DNA of 64,000 bases. It comes from Streptomyces qinzhouensis (GTDB taxonomy: Bacteria; Actinomycetota; Actinomycetes; Streptomycetales; Streptomycetaceae). Positions 18,521 to 28,459 of this stretch are shown here, one piece after another; position 1 is the first letter of the stretch, and each line of letters starts with the position of its first letter. A model generated the notes under the pieces. That model searched no databases. It had not been told where the DNA came from and saw nothing but the letters and a program-made list of their open reading frames with translations. The translations under genes were made by a program, and so were the position numbers. The DNA is taken from contig NZ_CP042266.1 of the NCBI RefSeq assembly GCF_007856155.1, positions 5,394,001-5,458,000 on the forward strand, read 5' to 3'.

Positions 18521-18592
18521 TGCCCCCGGCAGGATTCGAACCTGCGCACACGGCTCCGGAGGCCGTTGCTCTATCCCCTGAGCTACGGGGGC
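18521..18592 (-). tRNA. tRNA-Arg, anticodon CCG
   Basis: The reverse strand folds as a cloverleaf of 72 bases. The acceptor stem is GCCCCCG with CGGGGGC, the D arm has AGCTCAGGGGATAGAGC, the anticodon stem is ACGGC/GCCGT around loop CTCCGGA, and the T arm has GCAGG TTCGAAT CCTGC. The anticodon CCG reads CGG codons (Arg). The 3' CCA is not encoded. The 3' end faces the toxin/nuclease block, the orientation expected if that block arrived by integration at the tRNA. Confidence 0.95.
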
Positions 18593-18778
18593 GCACTGTC
18601 TGCCTCGGTGTTGTTGCCGTCGGCGTGACGGGTAGAACACTACCAGCTCTTCGAGGGTGCCCGTGAACAGGTATTTCGAGGGATTGGGAGGGGCCTGGGA
18701 GTGGATCGGAGTCGCCCGGAGGGGGTGGAAGTGGGGAAAACCCGGACGCAGCCCCGGGCGCGGACCTACTCTCGAGTT

Positions 18779-19213
18779 GTGTCAGGTGCGTCCGGGCGGG
18801 TGCTCGTTGTCGATGACAACCGGGTCATCCGGCAGTTGATCAGGGTCAACCTCGAGCTTGAGGGCTTCGAGGTCGTGACCGCGGCCGATGGTGCCGAGTG
18901 CCTGGAGGTCGTGCGGGAGGTGCGGCCGGATGTGGTGACGCTCGATGTCGTCATGCCGCGGCTGGACGGACTGCGGACCGCCGCGCGGCTGCGGGCGGAT
19001 CCCGGGACCCGGCATCTGCCGGTGGCGATCATCAGCGCGTGTACGCAGTACGAGGTCGAGAGCGGGATCGAGGCCGGGGTGGACGCGTTTCTGGCGAAGC
19101 CCTTCGAGCCGGTCGATCTGGTGCGGCTCGTGCGGCGGTTGGCGCACCGGGAGGGGCCGCCGGCGGTGGACGGATGGCACGGGGTCGGGCAGACCGGGAG
19201 CGCGCGCGGCTGA
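18779..19213 (+). CDS. Stand-alone response regulator receiver protein
   Basis: The 144-residue product is only a receiver domain: acidic pair D12-D13 (VLVVDDNRVI), phosphorylation site D56 (DVVTLDVVMP) and K107 (FLAKPFEP). No output domain follows. I chose GTG 18779 because TACTCT lies six bases before it, giving a leaderless transcript; a longer frame from 18701 only adds Arg-rich residues. Single-domain receivers pass phosphate or bind partner proteins. No kinase gene is nearby. Confidence 0.85.
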   Translation: MSGASGRVLVVDDNRVIRQLIRVNLELEGFEVVTAADGAECLEVVREVRPDVVTLDVVMPRLDGLRTAARLRADPGTRHLPVAIISACTQYEVESGIEAGVDAFLAKPFEPVDLVRLVRRLAHREGPPAVDGWHGVGQTGSARG

Positions 19214-19286
19214 GGGTGACCGGTGCGGGTGACCGCATCGCGAAACCGTTCGCATTCCGGGGGGCCTCCTCCCCTACGCTGGTCCC

Positions 19287-20231
19287 GTGACCCCCGCCGA
19301 GCTCTCCCGTACCGTGCGGCACGCCGTGTGCCGTGCGGTGGCGGACGGTGCGCTCGCGGTGGAAGTGCCCGAGAGCGTACGGATCGAACGGCCACGGCCC
19401 GGTGGCCGCGGGGACTGGGCGACCAATGTCGCGCTGCGGCTGGCCGGGCCCGCCGGGCGTTCCGCGCGGGCGGTGGCCGAGGAGCTGCGGGCGCGGATCG
19501 CGGGGGAGCCCGGGATCGGCGGGGTGGAGATCACCGGGGCCGGATTTCTGAACATCACCGTGGCCGAGGATCCGCTGGAGCGGCAGCGGGGTGTCGTCGA
19601 GCGCGCCCGCGAGGACGCTGCCCCCGGGCCGGTGGGCCGGTACGCGGGGGGAAGCCGGCAGGACGTCTGGGACGAGACCGTCGCGGTGCTGAGACGGCTG
19701 ACCGGGTACGAAGCGAGTGACGCGAGTCCCGTACGCGTGCGGCAGTGCGCCGATACGAGCGCCGAGCTGGGGAGCGACGCCGTGCGGTGGGCGTTCCTGA
19801 GCGCCGCCGCCCACGACCGCGCCCGGCTCGAAGCACCGCTCCTGCGGCAGCATGAGAGCAACCCCCTGTTCACCGTGCGGTACGCGCACTCCCGGGCCAG
19901 GGCGCTGACCCGCGAGGCCGCCCGGCTCGGGTTCGCGGCGAGCAGCGAGCGGTACCTGGACACGGATGGGGATACGGAGGTGGAGCGGAGGGTCGCGGAC
20001 TGGGCGGAGGTGCTCGACTCCGCCGCCCGGCTCGGTGCCCCCGACCGGATCGCCCGGCACCTCGAAGGGACCGCCGAAGCGCTGCTCGGCCTCCAGCACA
20101 CGGTGCTCCCCGTCGGCGGGGAGAAACCCTCGGCCGCCCACCGGTCCCGGCTCGCGCTCGCCGAAGCCGCCGGGGCGGTGCTCGCCGGTGGCCTGTCCCT
20201 GCTCGGCATCAGCGCACCCGAACATCTGTGA
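19287..20231 (+). CDS. nrtL: ArgS-related anticodon-binding protein NrtL
   Basis: The 314-residue product looks like an arginyl-tRNA synthetase without its catalytic core. The N-terminal add-on domain is present ([20 protein letters not shown], then [13 protein letters not shown], about residues 1-95). The C-terminal DALR anticodon-binding domain is present ([16 protein letters not shown], about 190-314). The HIGH and KMSKS regions are missing, so it cannot charge tRNA. It lies next to lysA and close to tRNA-Arg(CCG). TACGCT stands six bases before the GTG start, suggesting a leaderless transcript. The product name follows the family of such ArgS-like proteins in streptomycetes; its role is unknown. 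Confidence 0.85.
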   Translation: MTPAELSRTVRHAVCRAVADGALAVEVPESVRIERPRPGGRGDWATNVALRLAGPAGRSARAVAEELRARIAGEPGIGGVEITGAGFLNITVAEDPLERQRGVVERAREDAAPGPVGRYAGGSRQDVWDETVAVLRRLTGYEASDASPVRVRQCADTSAELGSDAVRWAFLSAAAHDRARLEAPLLRQHESNPLFTVRYAHSRARALTREAARLGFAASSERYLDTDGDTEVERRVADWAEVLDSAARLGAPDRIARHLEGTAEALLGLQHTVLPVGGEKPSAAHRSRLALAEAAGAVLAGGLSLLGISAPEHL

Positions 20232-20244
20232 GAGAGAACCGACC

Positions 20245-21636
20245 ATGAGCCGTTCCGCGCACCCCGCAGGGCCCCGCCACGCCGACGTCCTGCCCGAGGG
20301 CCACTACGCCGCCCCGCCCGCCGACCTCAGCGCCCTCGACCGCAAGATCTGGGCCAGGACCGTGGCCCGGGGCGACGACGGGACCGTCGCCGTCGGCGGA
20401 ATCCCGGTGACCCGGCTGGCCGAGGAGTTCGGGACCCCCGCGTACTTCCTCGACGAGGAGGACTTCCGGGCCCGCTGCCGCGCCTGGGCCGAGGCCTTCG
20501 GGCCCGGTGCCGACGTCTTCTACGCGGGGAAGGCCTTCCTCAGCCGCGCCGTCGTCCGCTGGCTGTACGAGGAGGGGCTCAACCTCGACGTCTGCTCCGG
20601 CGGCGAACTGCGCACCGCGCTCGACGCGGGCATGCCCGCCGAGCGCATCGCCTTCCACGGCAACAACAAGTCCGCCGAGGAGATCGAACGGGCCGTCGCG
20701 GCCGGGGTCGGGCGGATCGTGCTCGACTCCTTCCAGGAGATCGTCCGGGTCGCCCACACCGCCCAGCGGCTCGGCCGCCGGCAGAAGGTCCTGATCCGGG
20801 TCACCGTCGGGGTCGAGGCGCACACTCACGAGTTCATCGCCACCGCGCACGAGGACCAGAAGTTCGGCATCCCCCTCGCCGGGGACCAGGCCGCCGAGGC
20901 GGTACGCCGGGCGCTCGCCCTCGACGGTCTCGAACTGGTCGGCATCCACTCCCACATCGGTTCGCAGATCTTCGACACCTCCGGCTTCGAGGTCGCCGCC
21001 CACCGCGTCGTGGGACTCCTCAAGCGGGTCCGCGACGAACACGGCGTCGAACTGCCCGAGATCGACCTCGGCGGCGGCCTGGGGATCGCGTACATCCCCG
21101 GCGACGATCCGCGTGAACCGCATCACATCGCCAAGGCGCTCCATGAGATCGTCGGCCGTGAGTGCGAGGCCGCCGGACTGCGCAGCCCGCGGATCTCGGT
21201 CGAGCCCGGCCGGGCCATCGTCGGCCCGACCGCGTTCACGCTGTACGAGGTCGGCACCATCAAGCCGCTGGAAGGGCTGCGGACCTATGTGAGCGTCGAC
21301 GGCGGCATGTCGGACAACATCCGCACCGCGCTGTACGACGCCGAATACAGCGTCGTGCTGGTCTCCCGCGCCTCCGACGCGGCCCCGATGCTCAGCCGGG
21401 TCGTCGGCAAGCACTGCGAGAGCGGTGACATCGTGGTCAAGGACGCCTTCCTGCCGGCCGACCTGGCCCCGGGCGATCTGATCGCGGTGCCCGCGACCGG
21501 CGCCTACTGCCGCTCGATGGCGAGCAACTACAACCACGCGCTCCGCCCGCCCGTGGTCGCGGTCTCCGAGGGGGCGGCGAGAGTGATCGTCCGGCGCGAG
21601 ACGGAGGAAGATCTGTTGCGTCTCGATGTCGGTTAA
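20245..21636 (+). CDS. lysA: Diaminopimelate decarboxylase
   Basis: LysA converts meso-diaminopimelate to L-lysine, the last step of lysine synthesis, using pyridoxal phosphate. The 463-residue product shows the PLP lysine K96 (DVFYAGKAF), the HSHIGSQI and [10 protein letters not shown] motifs, the EPGRAIVGP loop and the C-terminal [23 protein letters not shown] precedes the ATG 13 bases after nrtL, so both are likely cotranscribed. It is the first of four aspartate-family genes (lysA, hom, thrC, thrB). Confidence 0.97.
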   Translation: MSRSAHPAGPRHADVLPEGHYAAPPADLSALDRKIWARTVARGDDGTVAVGGIPVTRLAEEFGTPAYFLDEEDFRARCRAWAEAFGPGADVFYAGKAFLSRAVVRWLYEEGLNLDVCSGGELRTALDAGMPAERIAFHGNNKSAEEIERAVAAGVGRIVLDSFQEIVRVAHTAQRLGRRQKVLIRVTVGVEAHTHEFIATAHEDQKFGIPLAGDQAAEAVRRALALDGLELVGIHSHIGSQIFDTSGFEVAAHRVVGLLKRVRDEHGVELPEIDLGGGLGIAYIPGDDPREPHHIAKALHEIVGRECEAAGLRSPRISVEPGRAIVGPTAFTLYEVGTIKPLEGLRTYVSVDGGMSDNIRTALYDAEYSVVLVSRASDAAPMLSRVVGKHCESGDIVVKDAFLPADLAPGDLIAVPATGAYCRSMASNYNHALRPPVVAVSEGAARVIVRRETEEDLLRLDVG

Positions 21637-21657
21637 TGGAGATAGATGTCTCGGATG

Positions 21658-21686
21658 CCGGACGGAGCATAGAAAATGCTGTCCGG
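21658..21686 (+). terminator. Hairpin between lysA and hom
   Basis: CCGGAC and AGCAT are mirrored by ATGCT and GTCCGG around a short A-rich loop, giving an 11-bp interrupted stem in the 95-base gap. No T-tract follows. It may end lysA transcripts or control readthrough into hom; a leader peptide is not visible. Confidence 0.5.
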
Positions 21687-21731
21687 TGAGTGAGACTGGA
21701 CCAACCCCCAAAAGTTGAGAAACGAGGTCGG

Positions 21732-23024
21732 ATGATGCGTACGCGTCCGCTGAAGGTGGCGCTGCTGGGCTGTGGAGTGGTCGGCTCAGAGGTGGCGCGC
21801 ATCATGACGACGCACGCCGACGACCTCGCGGCCCGGATCGGCGCCCCCGTGGAGCTCGCGGGGGTCGCCGTGCGGCGGCCCTCCAAGGTGCGCGAGGGCA
21901 TCGACCCGGCGCTGGTCACCACCGACGCCACGGCCCTGGTGAAACGCGGCGACATCGACGTCGTCATCGAGGTCATCGGCGGTATCGAGCCGGCCCGCAC
22001 CCTGATCACCACCGCCTTCGAACACGGCGCCTCGGTGGTCTCGGCGAACAAGGCACTGCTGGCCGAGGACGGCGCCACGCTGTACGCCGCCGCCGAGCGG
22101 CACGGCCGCGACCTCTACTTCGAGGCCGCGGTCGCCGGGGCGATCCCGCTGATCAGGCCGCTGCGCGAATCGCTGGCGGGCGACAAGGTCAACCGGGTCC
22201 TCGGCATCGTCAACGGCACCACGAACTTCATCCTCGACAAGATGGACACCTCCGGCGCCGGATACACCGAGGCGCTGGACGAGGCCACGGCCCTCGGCTA
22301 CGCGGAGGCCGACCCGACCGCCGATGTGGAGGGCTTCGACGCCGCCGCCAAGGCCGCCATCCTCGCCTCCATCGCCTTCCATACCCGGGTCCGTCTCGAC
22401 GACGTCCACCGCGAGGGCCTGACCGAGGTCACCGCCGCCGATATCGCCTCCGCCAAGCGCATGGGCTGCACGGTCAAACTGCTGGCGATCTGCGAGCGCG
22501 CCGCCGACGGCCGGTCGGTCACCGCGCGGGTGCACCCCGCGATGATCCCGCTCAGCCACCCGCTCGCCTCCGTCCGCGAGGCGTACAACGCGGTCTTCGT
22601 GGAGTCCGAGGCCGCCGGGCAGCTGATGTTCTACGGTCCCGGCGCGGGCGGCGCGCCCACCGCCTCCGCGGTCCTCGGCGATCTGGTCGCCGTCTGCCGC
22701 AACCAGCTCGCCGGGGCCACCGGCCCGGGGGAGTCCGCGTACACCCAGCTGCCCGTGAGCCCCATGGGCGAGGTCGTGACGCGGTACCACATCAGCCTCG
22801 ACGTGGCCGACAAGCCGGGTGTTCTCGCCCAGGTGGCGACGGTCTTCGCCGAGCACGGGGTGTCGATCGACACCGTCCGCCAGCAGGGTAAGGACGGGGA
22901 GGCCTCCCTCGTCGTCGTCACCCACCGCGCGCCCGACGCCGCCCTCTCGGGGACGGTCGAGGCGCTGCGCAAGCTCGACACCGTGCGTGGTGTCGCCAGC
23001 ATCATGCGTGTTGAAGGGGAGTAA
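21732..23024 (+). CDS. hom: Homoserine dehydrogenase
   Basis: Hom reduces aspartate semialdehyde to homoserine, the branch step to threonine and methionine. The 430-residue product has an N-terminal NAD(P) fold (VALLGCGVVGSEVA), the catalytic region with GIVNGTTNFIL and LGYAEADPTADVEG, and a C-terminal ACT domain (about 350-425, HISLDVADKPGVLAQV) that normally gives threonine feedback. Two ATGs (21732 and 21735) follow GAGG; either fits. Only six bases separate it from thrC, indicating one operon. Confidence 0.96.
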   Translation: MMRTRPLKVALLGCGVVGSEVARIMTTHADDLAARIGAPVELAGVAVRRPSKVREGIDPALVTTDATALVKRGDIDVVIEVIGGIEPARTLITTAFEHGASVVSANKALLAEDGATLYAAAERHGRDLYFEAAVAGAIPLIRPLRESLAGDKVNRVLGIVNGTTNFILDKMDTSGAGYTEALDEATALGYAEADPTADVEGFDAAAKAAILASIAFHTRVRLDDVHREGLTEVTAADIASAKRMGCTVKLLAICERAADGRSVTARVHPAMIPLSHPLASVREAYNAVFVESEAAGQLMFYGPGAGGAPTASAVLGDLVAVCRNQLAGATGPGESAYTQLPVSPMGEVVTRYHISLDVADKPGVLAQVATVFAEHGVSIDTVRQQGKDGEASLVVVTHRAPDAALSGTVEALRKLDTVRGVASIMRVEGE

Positions 23025-23030
23025 CCAGCA

Positions 23031-24089
23031 ATGACCCACCAGTGGCGCGGCATCATCGAGGAGTACCGGGACCGCCTCCCGGTCTCCGACACCACTCCGG
23101 TTGTCACGCTCCGTGAGGGTGGTACGCCGCTCGTACCCGCGCAGGTGCTCTCCGAGCGCACCGGCTGCGAGGTCCATCTCAAGGTCGAGGGCGCCAACCC
23201 CACCGGATCCTTCAAGGACCGCGGGATGACGATGGCCATCACCCGCGCCAAGGAGGAGGGGGCCAAGGCCGTCATCTGCGCCTCCACCGGCAACACCTCC
23301 GCCTCGGCCGCCGCCTACGCGGTACGGGCCGGGATGGTCTGCGCGGTCCTGGTGCCCCAGGGGAAGATCGCGCTCGGCAAGATGGGCCAGGCGCTGGTCT
23401 ACGGCTCGAAGATCCTCCAGGTCGACGGCAACTTCGACGACTGCCTGGATCTGGCCAGGAATTTGTCCGAGAACTATCCGGTCGCCCTGGTGAACTCGGT
23501 CAATCCGTACCGGATCGAAGGCCAGAAGACCGCCTCCTTCGAGATCGTCGACGCGCTCGGCGACGCCCCGGACATCCATGTGCTGCCGGTCGGCAACGCG
23601 GGCAACATCACGGCCTACTGGAAGGGCTACCGGGAGTACGCCGCCGATGGCCCGGCCACCCGTACCCCCCGCATGTGGGGCTTCCAGGCGTCCGGCTCCG
23701 CGCCGATCGTCCGCGGCGAGGTCGTCAAGGACCCGTCGACCATCGCCACCGCCATCCGGATCGGCAACCCGGCCTCCTGGCAGCAGGCGCTGGCCGCCCG
23801 CGACGAGTCCGGCGGCGCCATCGACGAGGTGACGGACCGTGAGATCCTGCGGGCCTACCGCCTGTTGGCCTCGCAGGAGGGCGTCTTCGTGGAGCCCGCG
23901 TCCGCCGCGTCCGTGGCCGGTCTGCTCAAGGCCGCCGAGGCGGGCAAGGTCGACCCGGGCCAGCGGATCGTCTGCACGGTCACCGGCAATGGGCTGAAGG
24001 ACCCCGACTGGGCCGTGGCCGGCGCTCCGCAGCCCGTCACCGTCCCGGTCGACGCACCGACGGCCGCCGCCCGGCTCGGGCTCGCCTGA
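23031..24089 (+). CDS. thrC: Threonine synthase
   Basis: ThrC turns O-phosphohomoserine into threonine with pyridoxal phosphate. The 352-residue product has the PLP lysine K62 ([11 protein letters not shown]), the phosphate loop ([12 protein letters not shown]) and [12 protein letters not shown]. The length fits the short bacterial type. AAGGGGAG precedes the ATG inside the end of hom, so translation is probably coupled. Confidence 0.97.
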   Translation: MTHQWRGIIEEYRDRLPVSDTTPVVTLREGGTPLVPAQVLSERTGCEVHLKVEGANPTGSFKDRGMTMAITRAKEEGAKAVICASTGNTSASAAAYAVRAGMVCAVLVPQGKIALGKMGQALVYGSKILQVDGNFDDCLDLARNLSENYPVALVNSVNPYRIEGQKTASFEIVDALGDAPDIHVLPVGNAGNITAYWKGYREYAADGPATRTPRMWGFQASGSAPIVRGEVVKDPSTIATAIRIGNPASWQQALAARDESGGAIDEVTDREILRAYRLLASQEGVFVEPASAASVAGLLKAAEAGKVDPGQRIVCTVTGNGLKDPDWAVAGAPQPVTVPVDAPTAAARLGLA

Positions 24090-24101
24090 GACCGCTGTTT
24101 T

Positions 24102-24150
24102 CGGCCGCCGGACCCCGTGGGACGCTGGTACGTCCGGGGTGCGGCGGCCG
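24102..24150 (+). terminator. GC-rich terminator hairpin after thrC
   Basis: A 16-bp stem (CGGCCGCCGGACCCCG against CGGGGTGCGGCGGCCG, one mismatch) with a 17-base loop begins 12 bases after thrC. No U-tract follows, as is common in high-GC actinobacteria. The next 380 bases up to thrB hold no gene I can support and should contain the thrB promoter. Confidence 0.7.
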
Positions 24151-24531
24151 GGGACACGGCGTCCGCCCGGCCGGTCCCGGCGCGAGCTCGGGGCCGTAAT
24201 ACCCCGGTGGAAAGCATCCCAATCCGGGCAGCCGCGGGGGCCGGGGCACAGCAGGCTCGCGACACGCATCGTGCGCCTCTTGTGCGCCCTATGTCGCCAC
24301 AGAACCTTCCTTCGATAGGCTGTACCGAACCCACCCACCCCGTATGCCGGTGCGGTGGTGCGGCCGTCGTTCGCGGCCCCGGGGGCTGACCCCTCCCGAT
24401 CCCGCGCACCGCCCGTACGCACATCAGTTCCCCCACTCGATCCGCTGCCGCAGATCCCGACACCACCAACACCACCGTCACCGCCCGTCCCTTCCGCAAC
24501 AAGGGGCAGAGCCAAGGAGAGTCATCGAGCG

Positions 24532-25551
24532 ATGGCCGGTCCAGCGTTCCGCGCCGCCGCCGTCCGGGTGCGCACCCCCGCCACCAGCGCCAATCTCGGT
24601 CCGGGCTTCGACGCCTTCGGGCTGTCGCTGGGGCTCTACGACGATGTCGTCGTCCGGGTCGCGGACTCCGGTCTGCACATCGACATCGCGGGTGAGGGCG
24701 CGTCGACGCTGCCCCGCGACGAGAGCCATCTGCTCGTACGCTCCCTGCGTACGGCCTTCGACCTGCTCGGCGGGCAGCCGCGCGGTCTGGAAATCGTCTG
24801 TGCCAACCGGATTCCGCACGGCCGCGGGCTCGGTTCCTCCTCCGCCGCCATCTGCGCCGGGATCGTCGCCGCCCGCGCGGTGACCATAGGGGGCGAGGCC
24901 CGCCTCGACGACACCGCCCTGCTGGAGCTGGCGACCGAGATCGAGGGTCACCCCGACAACGTCGCCGCCTGTCTGCTCGGCGGTTTCACCCTCGCCTGGA
25001 CGGAGTCGGGAGTCGCCCGGGCCATCAGGATGGACCCCGCCGATTCCGTCGTTCCGGTGGTTTTCGTGCCCGGGAAGCCGGTGCTCACGGAGACCGCGCG
25101 CGGGCTGCTGCCGCGTACCGTCCCCCATGTGGACGCCGCCGCGAACGCCGGCCGCGCCGCCCTGCTCGTCGAGGCGCTGACCAGGCGTCCCGAGCTGCTG
25201 CTGCCCGCCACGGAGGACCGGCTCCACCAGGAGTACCGCGCCCCGGCGATGCCGCAGAGCGTGGACCTTGTCAACCGACTGCGCGCCGACGGCGTCCCAG
25301 CAGTCATCTCCGGTGCGGGCCCCACGGTGCTCGCACTGGCCGAGGACAGTGCGGCCGACAAGGTCGCACAGCTCGCGGGTGAGGGCTGGGCGGCCAACCG
25401 CCTGGGCTTCGACACCGCGGGCACGAGCGTGTTGCCGCTCGTCGCCCCCGAGGCCACGGCACCCGCCGCTGATCCGTCGCGGGACGGATCCGGGCAGGTG
25501 TACGGGTTCGGGGGCGGCGTACGGGAGCCCGGTGACGCACCCATCGGGTGA
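24532..25551 (+). CDS. thrB: Homoserine kinase
   Basis: ThrB phosphorylates homoserine with ATP, giving the substrate of ThrC. The 339-residue GHMP-family product has the ATP loop IPHGRGLGSSSAA (about residues 92-104), the N-terminal TPATSANLGPGFDAFG and the C-terminal GAGPTVLAL. AAGGAGAG lies about ten bases before the ATG. It is separated from thrC by a 440-base gap with a terminator, so it probably has its own promoter. The last 35 residues are low-complexity. Confidence 0.96.
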   Translation: MAGPAFRAAAVRVRTPATSANLGPGFDAFGLSLGLYDDVVVRVADSGLHIDIAGEGASTLPRDESHLLVRSLRTAFDLLGGQPRGLEIVCANRIPHGRGLGSSSAAICAGIVAARAVTIGGEARLDDTALLELATEIEGHPDNVAACLLGGFTLAWTESGVARAIRMDPADSVVPVVFVPGKPVLTETARGLLPRTVPHVDAAANAGRAALLVEALTRRPELLLPATEDRLHQEYRAPAMPQSVDLVNRLRADGVPAVISGAGPTVLALAEDSAADKVAQLAGEGWAANRLGFDTAGTSVLPLVAPEATAPAADPSRDGSGQVYGFGGGVREPGDAPIG

Positions 25552-25610
25552 GCCGCCACGGCGGGGGCCGGTCCGGGGACGGGCCGGGCGCCGCGGCGAG
25601 CGCGCCGTGG

Positions 25611-25641
25611 GGCATTTCCGGGAAACCCCCGGGGAAATGCC
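25611..25641 (+). terminator. Hairpin after thrB
   Basis: GGCATTTCC is mirrored by GGAAATGCC with inner G/C pairing, 60 bases after the thrB stop. It is the best candidate for ending thrB transcription. Confidence 0.5.
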
Positions 25642-26078
25642 GTGGGAAATGTCCGGACGGATGTCCGGAAGGATCCCCGCGGTGATTCCCGGGGACACGA
25701 GATTGCCGGTGATGGAGAGGGGGAATGTTTGTTGGAGCCGGTAGTGTTAACCTCAAGTCAGCACCCGAAGCCTTCACGGCTCGGAGCTTCGTGTCCCGTA
25801 TCGGGACCACCAATTCTTCCGGGAGCCTCCCCGACTGCCTGAGCAGCCTGCCTGAGCAGTATCGAGCACGCTCCGGAACCGGCACGACACCCCCCGCTCC
25901 GCCGAGAAGTGGCCGAGCAGGGGAACCTCGAGCCGGATCGCAAGTATCTGCTTCTCCGCCGAATTCAGAACCGGCGGGGACCACCGCCCCGACACGGTCG
26001 CCATCACCGACCGCGTTCGGACAGCACAACCGGTCGCCGAGCCAGATGGCCGACGTCCGCTCCAGGGAAGGACCCTTC
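25642..26078 (+). other. Long rho leader region
   Basis: About 440 bases before rho have no supported gene. A TAGTGT (25742-25747) followed by TAACC could be a -10 element, which would give a leader of more than 300 bases. Long leaders before rho allow self-control by Rho in other bacteria; here that is only an inference. An open frame upstream of rho lacks codon bias and is probably not translated. Confidence 0.35.
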
Positions 26079-28082
26079 GTGAGCGACACCACCGATCTGA
26101 TGGGCGTGACTGCCGACACCAGCGTCGACACTTCCGCGCCCGCCGCAGGTGCTGCCTCAGGCACCACCTCCCGGCGCCGCCGCTCCGGCACCGGCCTTGA
26201 GGGCATGGTTCTGGCCGAGTTGCAGCAGGTCGCGTCCGGCCTCGGGATCAGGGGCACCGCGCGGATGCGCAAGAGCCAGCTGATCGAGGTCATCAAGGAG
26301 GCGCAGGCCGGCGGCGGAGCCGCGGCCAAGAAGACCGCCGAGCCGGCGGCCAAGACCGCCGAGGTCAAGCCCAAGCGCCGGGCCACCTCGAAGGCGCGTA
26401 CGAGCGATGCCGCCGCCGAGGCCGCCCCGGCCGCCGAGGAGAAGGCCGCACAGCCCGCCGGCAAGGCCGAGAAGGCCGTTGCCCAGCAGCAGATCGACAT
26501 TCCGGGACAGCCGGTCAGCGATGACCAGCCGACCGTCGAGCGCCGCCGCCGCCGCGCCACCGCGCAGGCGGGCAGCCCCGAGGTCCAGGCCGAGGGCGCC
26601 GTCGCGGTCAAGGAGGCCAAGGAGGTCTCCCGTACCGAATCGCAGGACGGATCCGCCGGTGCCTCCGGGCAGGACGGCGAGGGCCGCAAGGACCGCGGCG
26701 AGCGTGGCCAGCGCGGTGACCGCGGTGACCGCCGTGACCGTCAGCGCGGCCGTGGGAAGGGCGACGAGCAGCAGGGCGGTCAGAGCCGGCAGCAGGGCAG
26801 CCAGCGTCAGCCGCAGCCGCAGAGCGGACCGCAGGACGACTTCGACGACGACGGCAGCCGCCGCGGTCGCCGGGGCCGTTACCGCGACCGTCGCGGCCGG
26901 CGCGGCCGTGAGGAATTCGCCGCGGGCGATGTGCAGGTTTCCGACGACGATGTGCTGATCCCCGTCGCGGGCATCCTCGACATCCTCGACAACTACGCCT
27001 TCATTCGCACCTCGGGCTACCTCCCGGGTCCGAACGATGTGTACGTCTCCCTGGCCCAGGTCCGCAAGAACGGTCTGCGCAAGGGCGATCACGTCACGGG
27101 CGCGGTCCGGCAGCCCAAGGACGGCGAGCGCCGCGAGAAGTTCAACGCGCTGGTCCGCCTCGACTCGGTCAACGGCATGGCCCCCGAATCGGGGCGCGGC
27201 CGACCGGAGTTCAACAAGCTGACCCCGCTCTACCCCCAGGACCGGCTCCGTCTGGAGACCGACCCCGGTGTGCTGACGACCCGGATCATCGACCTGGTGT
27301 CGCCGATCGGCAAGGGCCAGCGCGGTCTGATCGTGGCCCCGCCGAAGACCGGCAAGACCATGATCCTGCAGGCGATCGCCAACGCCATCACGGTCAACAG
27401 CCCCGAGTGCCATCTGATGGTCGTCCTCGTCGACGAGCGGCCCGAAGAGGTCACCGACATGCAGCGGTCGGTCAAGGGCGAGGTCATCTCCTCGACCTTC
27501 GACCGGCCCGCCGAGGACCACACCACCGTCGCCGAACTCGCCATCGAGCGCGCCAAGCGCCTGGTGGAGCTGGGTCATGACGTGGTCGTCCTGCTGGACT
27601 CCATCACCCGCCTGGGCCGCGCCTACAACCTGGCCGCGCCCGCCTCCGGCCGCATCCTGTCCGGTGGTGTCGACTCGACCGCGCTCTACCCGCCGAAGCG
27701 CTTCTTCGGTGCCGCGCGCAATATCGAGGACGGCGGCTCGCTGACCATCCTGGCCACCGCGCTGGTCGACACCGGCTCGCGGATGGACGAGGTGATCTTC
27801 GAGGAGTTCAAGGGCACCGGCAACATGGAGCTGAAGCTCGACCGGAAGCTCTCCGACAAGCGCATCTTCCCGGCGGTGGACGTGGACGCGTCCAGCACCC
27901 GCAAGGAGGAGATCCTGCTCGGCAGCGAGGAGCTCGCCATCGTCTGGAAGCTGCGCCGGGTGCTGCACGCGCTCGACCAGCAGCAGGCGATCGAACTGCT
28001 GCTGGACAAGATGAAGCAGACGAAGTCGAACGCGGAGTTCCTGCTCCAGATCCAGAAGACGACGCCGTCGGCCAACGACTGA
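26079..28082 (+). CDS. rho: Transcription termination factor Rho
   Basis: Rho is the RNA-dependent ATPase that ends transcription. I place the start at GTG 26079, eight bases after GGAAGG. The 667-residue product begins with the SAP-like helix-extended-helix ([20 protein letters not shown]), then an Arg/Gly/Asp/Gln-rich insert of about 200 residues typical of high-GC Gram-positives. The RNA-binding domain ([20 protein letters not shown]) and the ATPase core follow, with [23 protein letters not shown] and [10 protein letters not shown] perfect terminator hairpin follows the stop. Confidence 0.97.
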   Translation: MSDTTDLMGVTADTSVDTSAPAAGAASGTTSRRRRSGTGLEGMVLAELQQVASGLGIRGTARMRKSQLIEVIKEAQAGGGAAAKKTAEPAAKTAEVKPKRRATSKARTSDAAAEAAPAAEEKAAQPAGKAEKAVAQQQIDIPGQPVSDDQPTVERRRRRATAQAGSPEVQAEGAVAVKEAKEVSRTESQDGSAGASGQDGEGRKDRGERGQRGDRGDRRDRQRGRGKGDEQQGGQSRQQGSQRQPQPQSGPQDDFDDDGSRRGRRGRYRDRRGRRGREEFAAGDVQVSDDDVLIPVAGILDILDNYAFIRTSGYLPGPNDVYVSLAQVRKNGLRKGDHVTGAVRQPKDGERREKFNALVRLDSVNGMAPESGRGRPEFNKLTPLYPQDRLRLETDPGVLTTRIIDLVSPIGKGQRGLIVAPPKTGKTMILQAIANAITVNSPECHLMVVLVDERPEEVTDMQRSVKGEVISSTFDRPAEDHTTVAELAIERAKRLVELGHDVVVLLDSITRLGRAYNLAAPASGRILSGGVDSTALYPPKRFFGAARNIEDGGSLTILATALVDTGSRMDEVIFEEFKGTGNMELKLDRKLSDKRIFPAVDVDASSTRKEEILLGSEELAIVWKLRRVLHALDQQQAIELLLDKMKQTKSNAEFLLQIQKTTPSAND

Positions 28083-28127
28083 CGTTCTCCGCCGGTTCTC
28101 CGGACTCCGCCGGACTCTCCGGTACGC

Positions 28128-28165
28128 CGTGGGCCCCGCCATCTCCATAGATGGCGGGGCCCACG
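28128..28165 (+). terminator. Perfect terminator hairpin after rho
   Basis: CGTGGGCCCCGCCATCT pairs base for base with AGATGGCGGGGCCCACG around CCAT, 45 bases after the rho stop. Confidence 0.85.
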
Positions 28166-28166
28166 G

Positions 28167-28268
28167 CTGTTCCGCGCGAGCCTGATTTTCCGGGCCGCGA
28201 CTGTGCAGCACGGGCCTGATTTTCCGGGCCTCGGCTGTTCCGCACGCGCCTGGGTTCCCGGCCTTCTC
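28167..28268 (+). repeat. Three 34-bp tandem repeats
   Basis: Units begin with CTGT at 28167, 28201 and 28235, exactly 34 bases apart. Units 1 and 2 share a 17-base identity (GCCTGATTTTCCGGGCC); unit 3 is more diverged. The array starts two bases after the rho terminator. Confidence 0.75.
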
Positions 28269-28459
28269 ACGCGGTTTTCATCACCGCATGCAACCCTTTT
28301 GCTGAGGGACACGTCCTACCAATGGCGGAACAAATCTGGACAGAGAGGGATCTTTGCCCTCACTGAGTGGCCGTGGAGTCGCAGAGCGTAGCGACCGTAC
28401 GGAGAGGGCGCCACGAGACGATCCGGGCGCCGAGAGGCGCCCGCGGAGCGGGAGAGAGC

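Noticed and set aside
21637-21731. Threonine leader-peptide attenuator before hom
   Set aside because: A hairpin is present, but no short frame rich in Thr or Ile codons precedes it.
21786-24515. 909-codon reverse-strand frame
   Set aside because: It is opposite hom, thrC and the thrB start, all of which are certain. The sequence has no recognisable domain.
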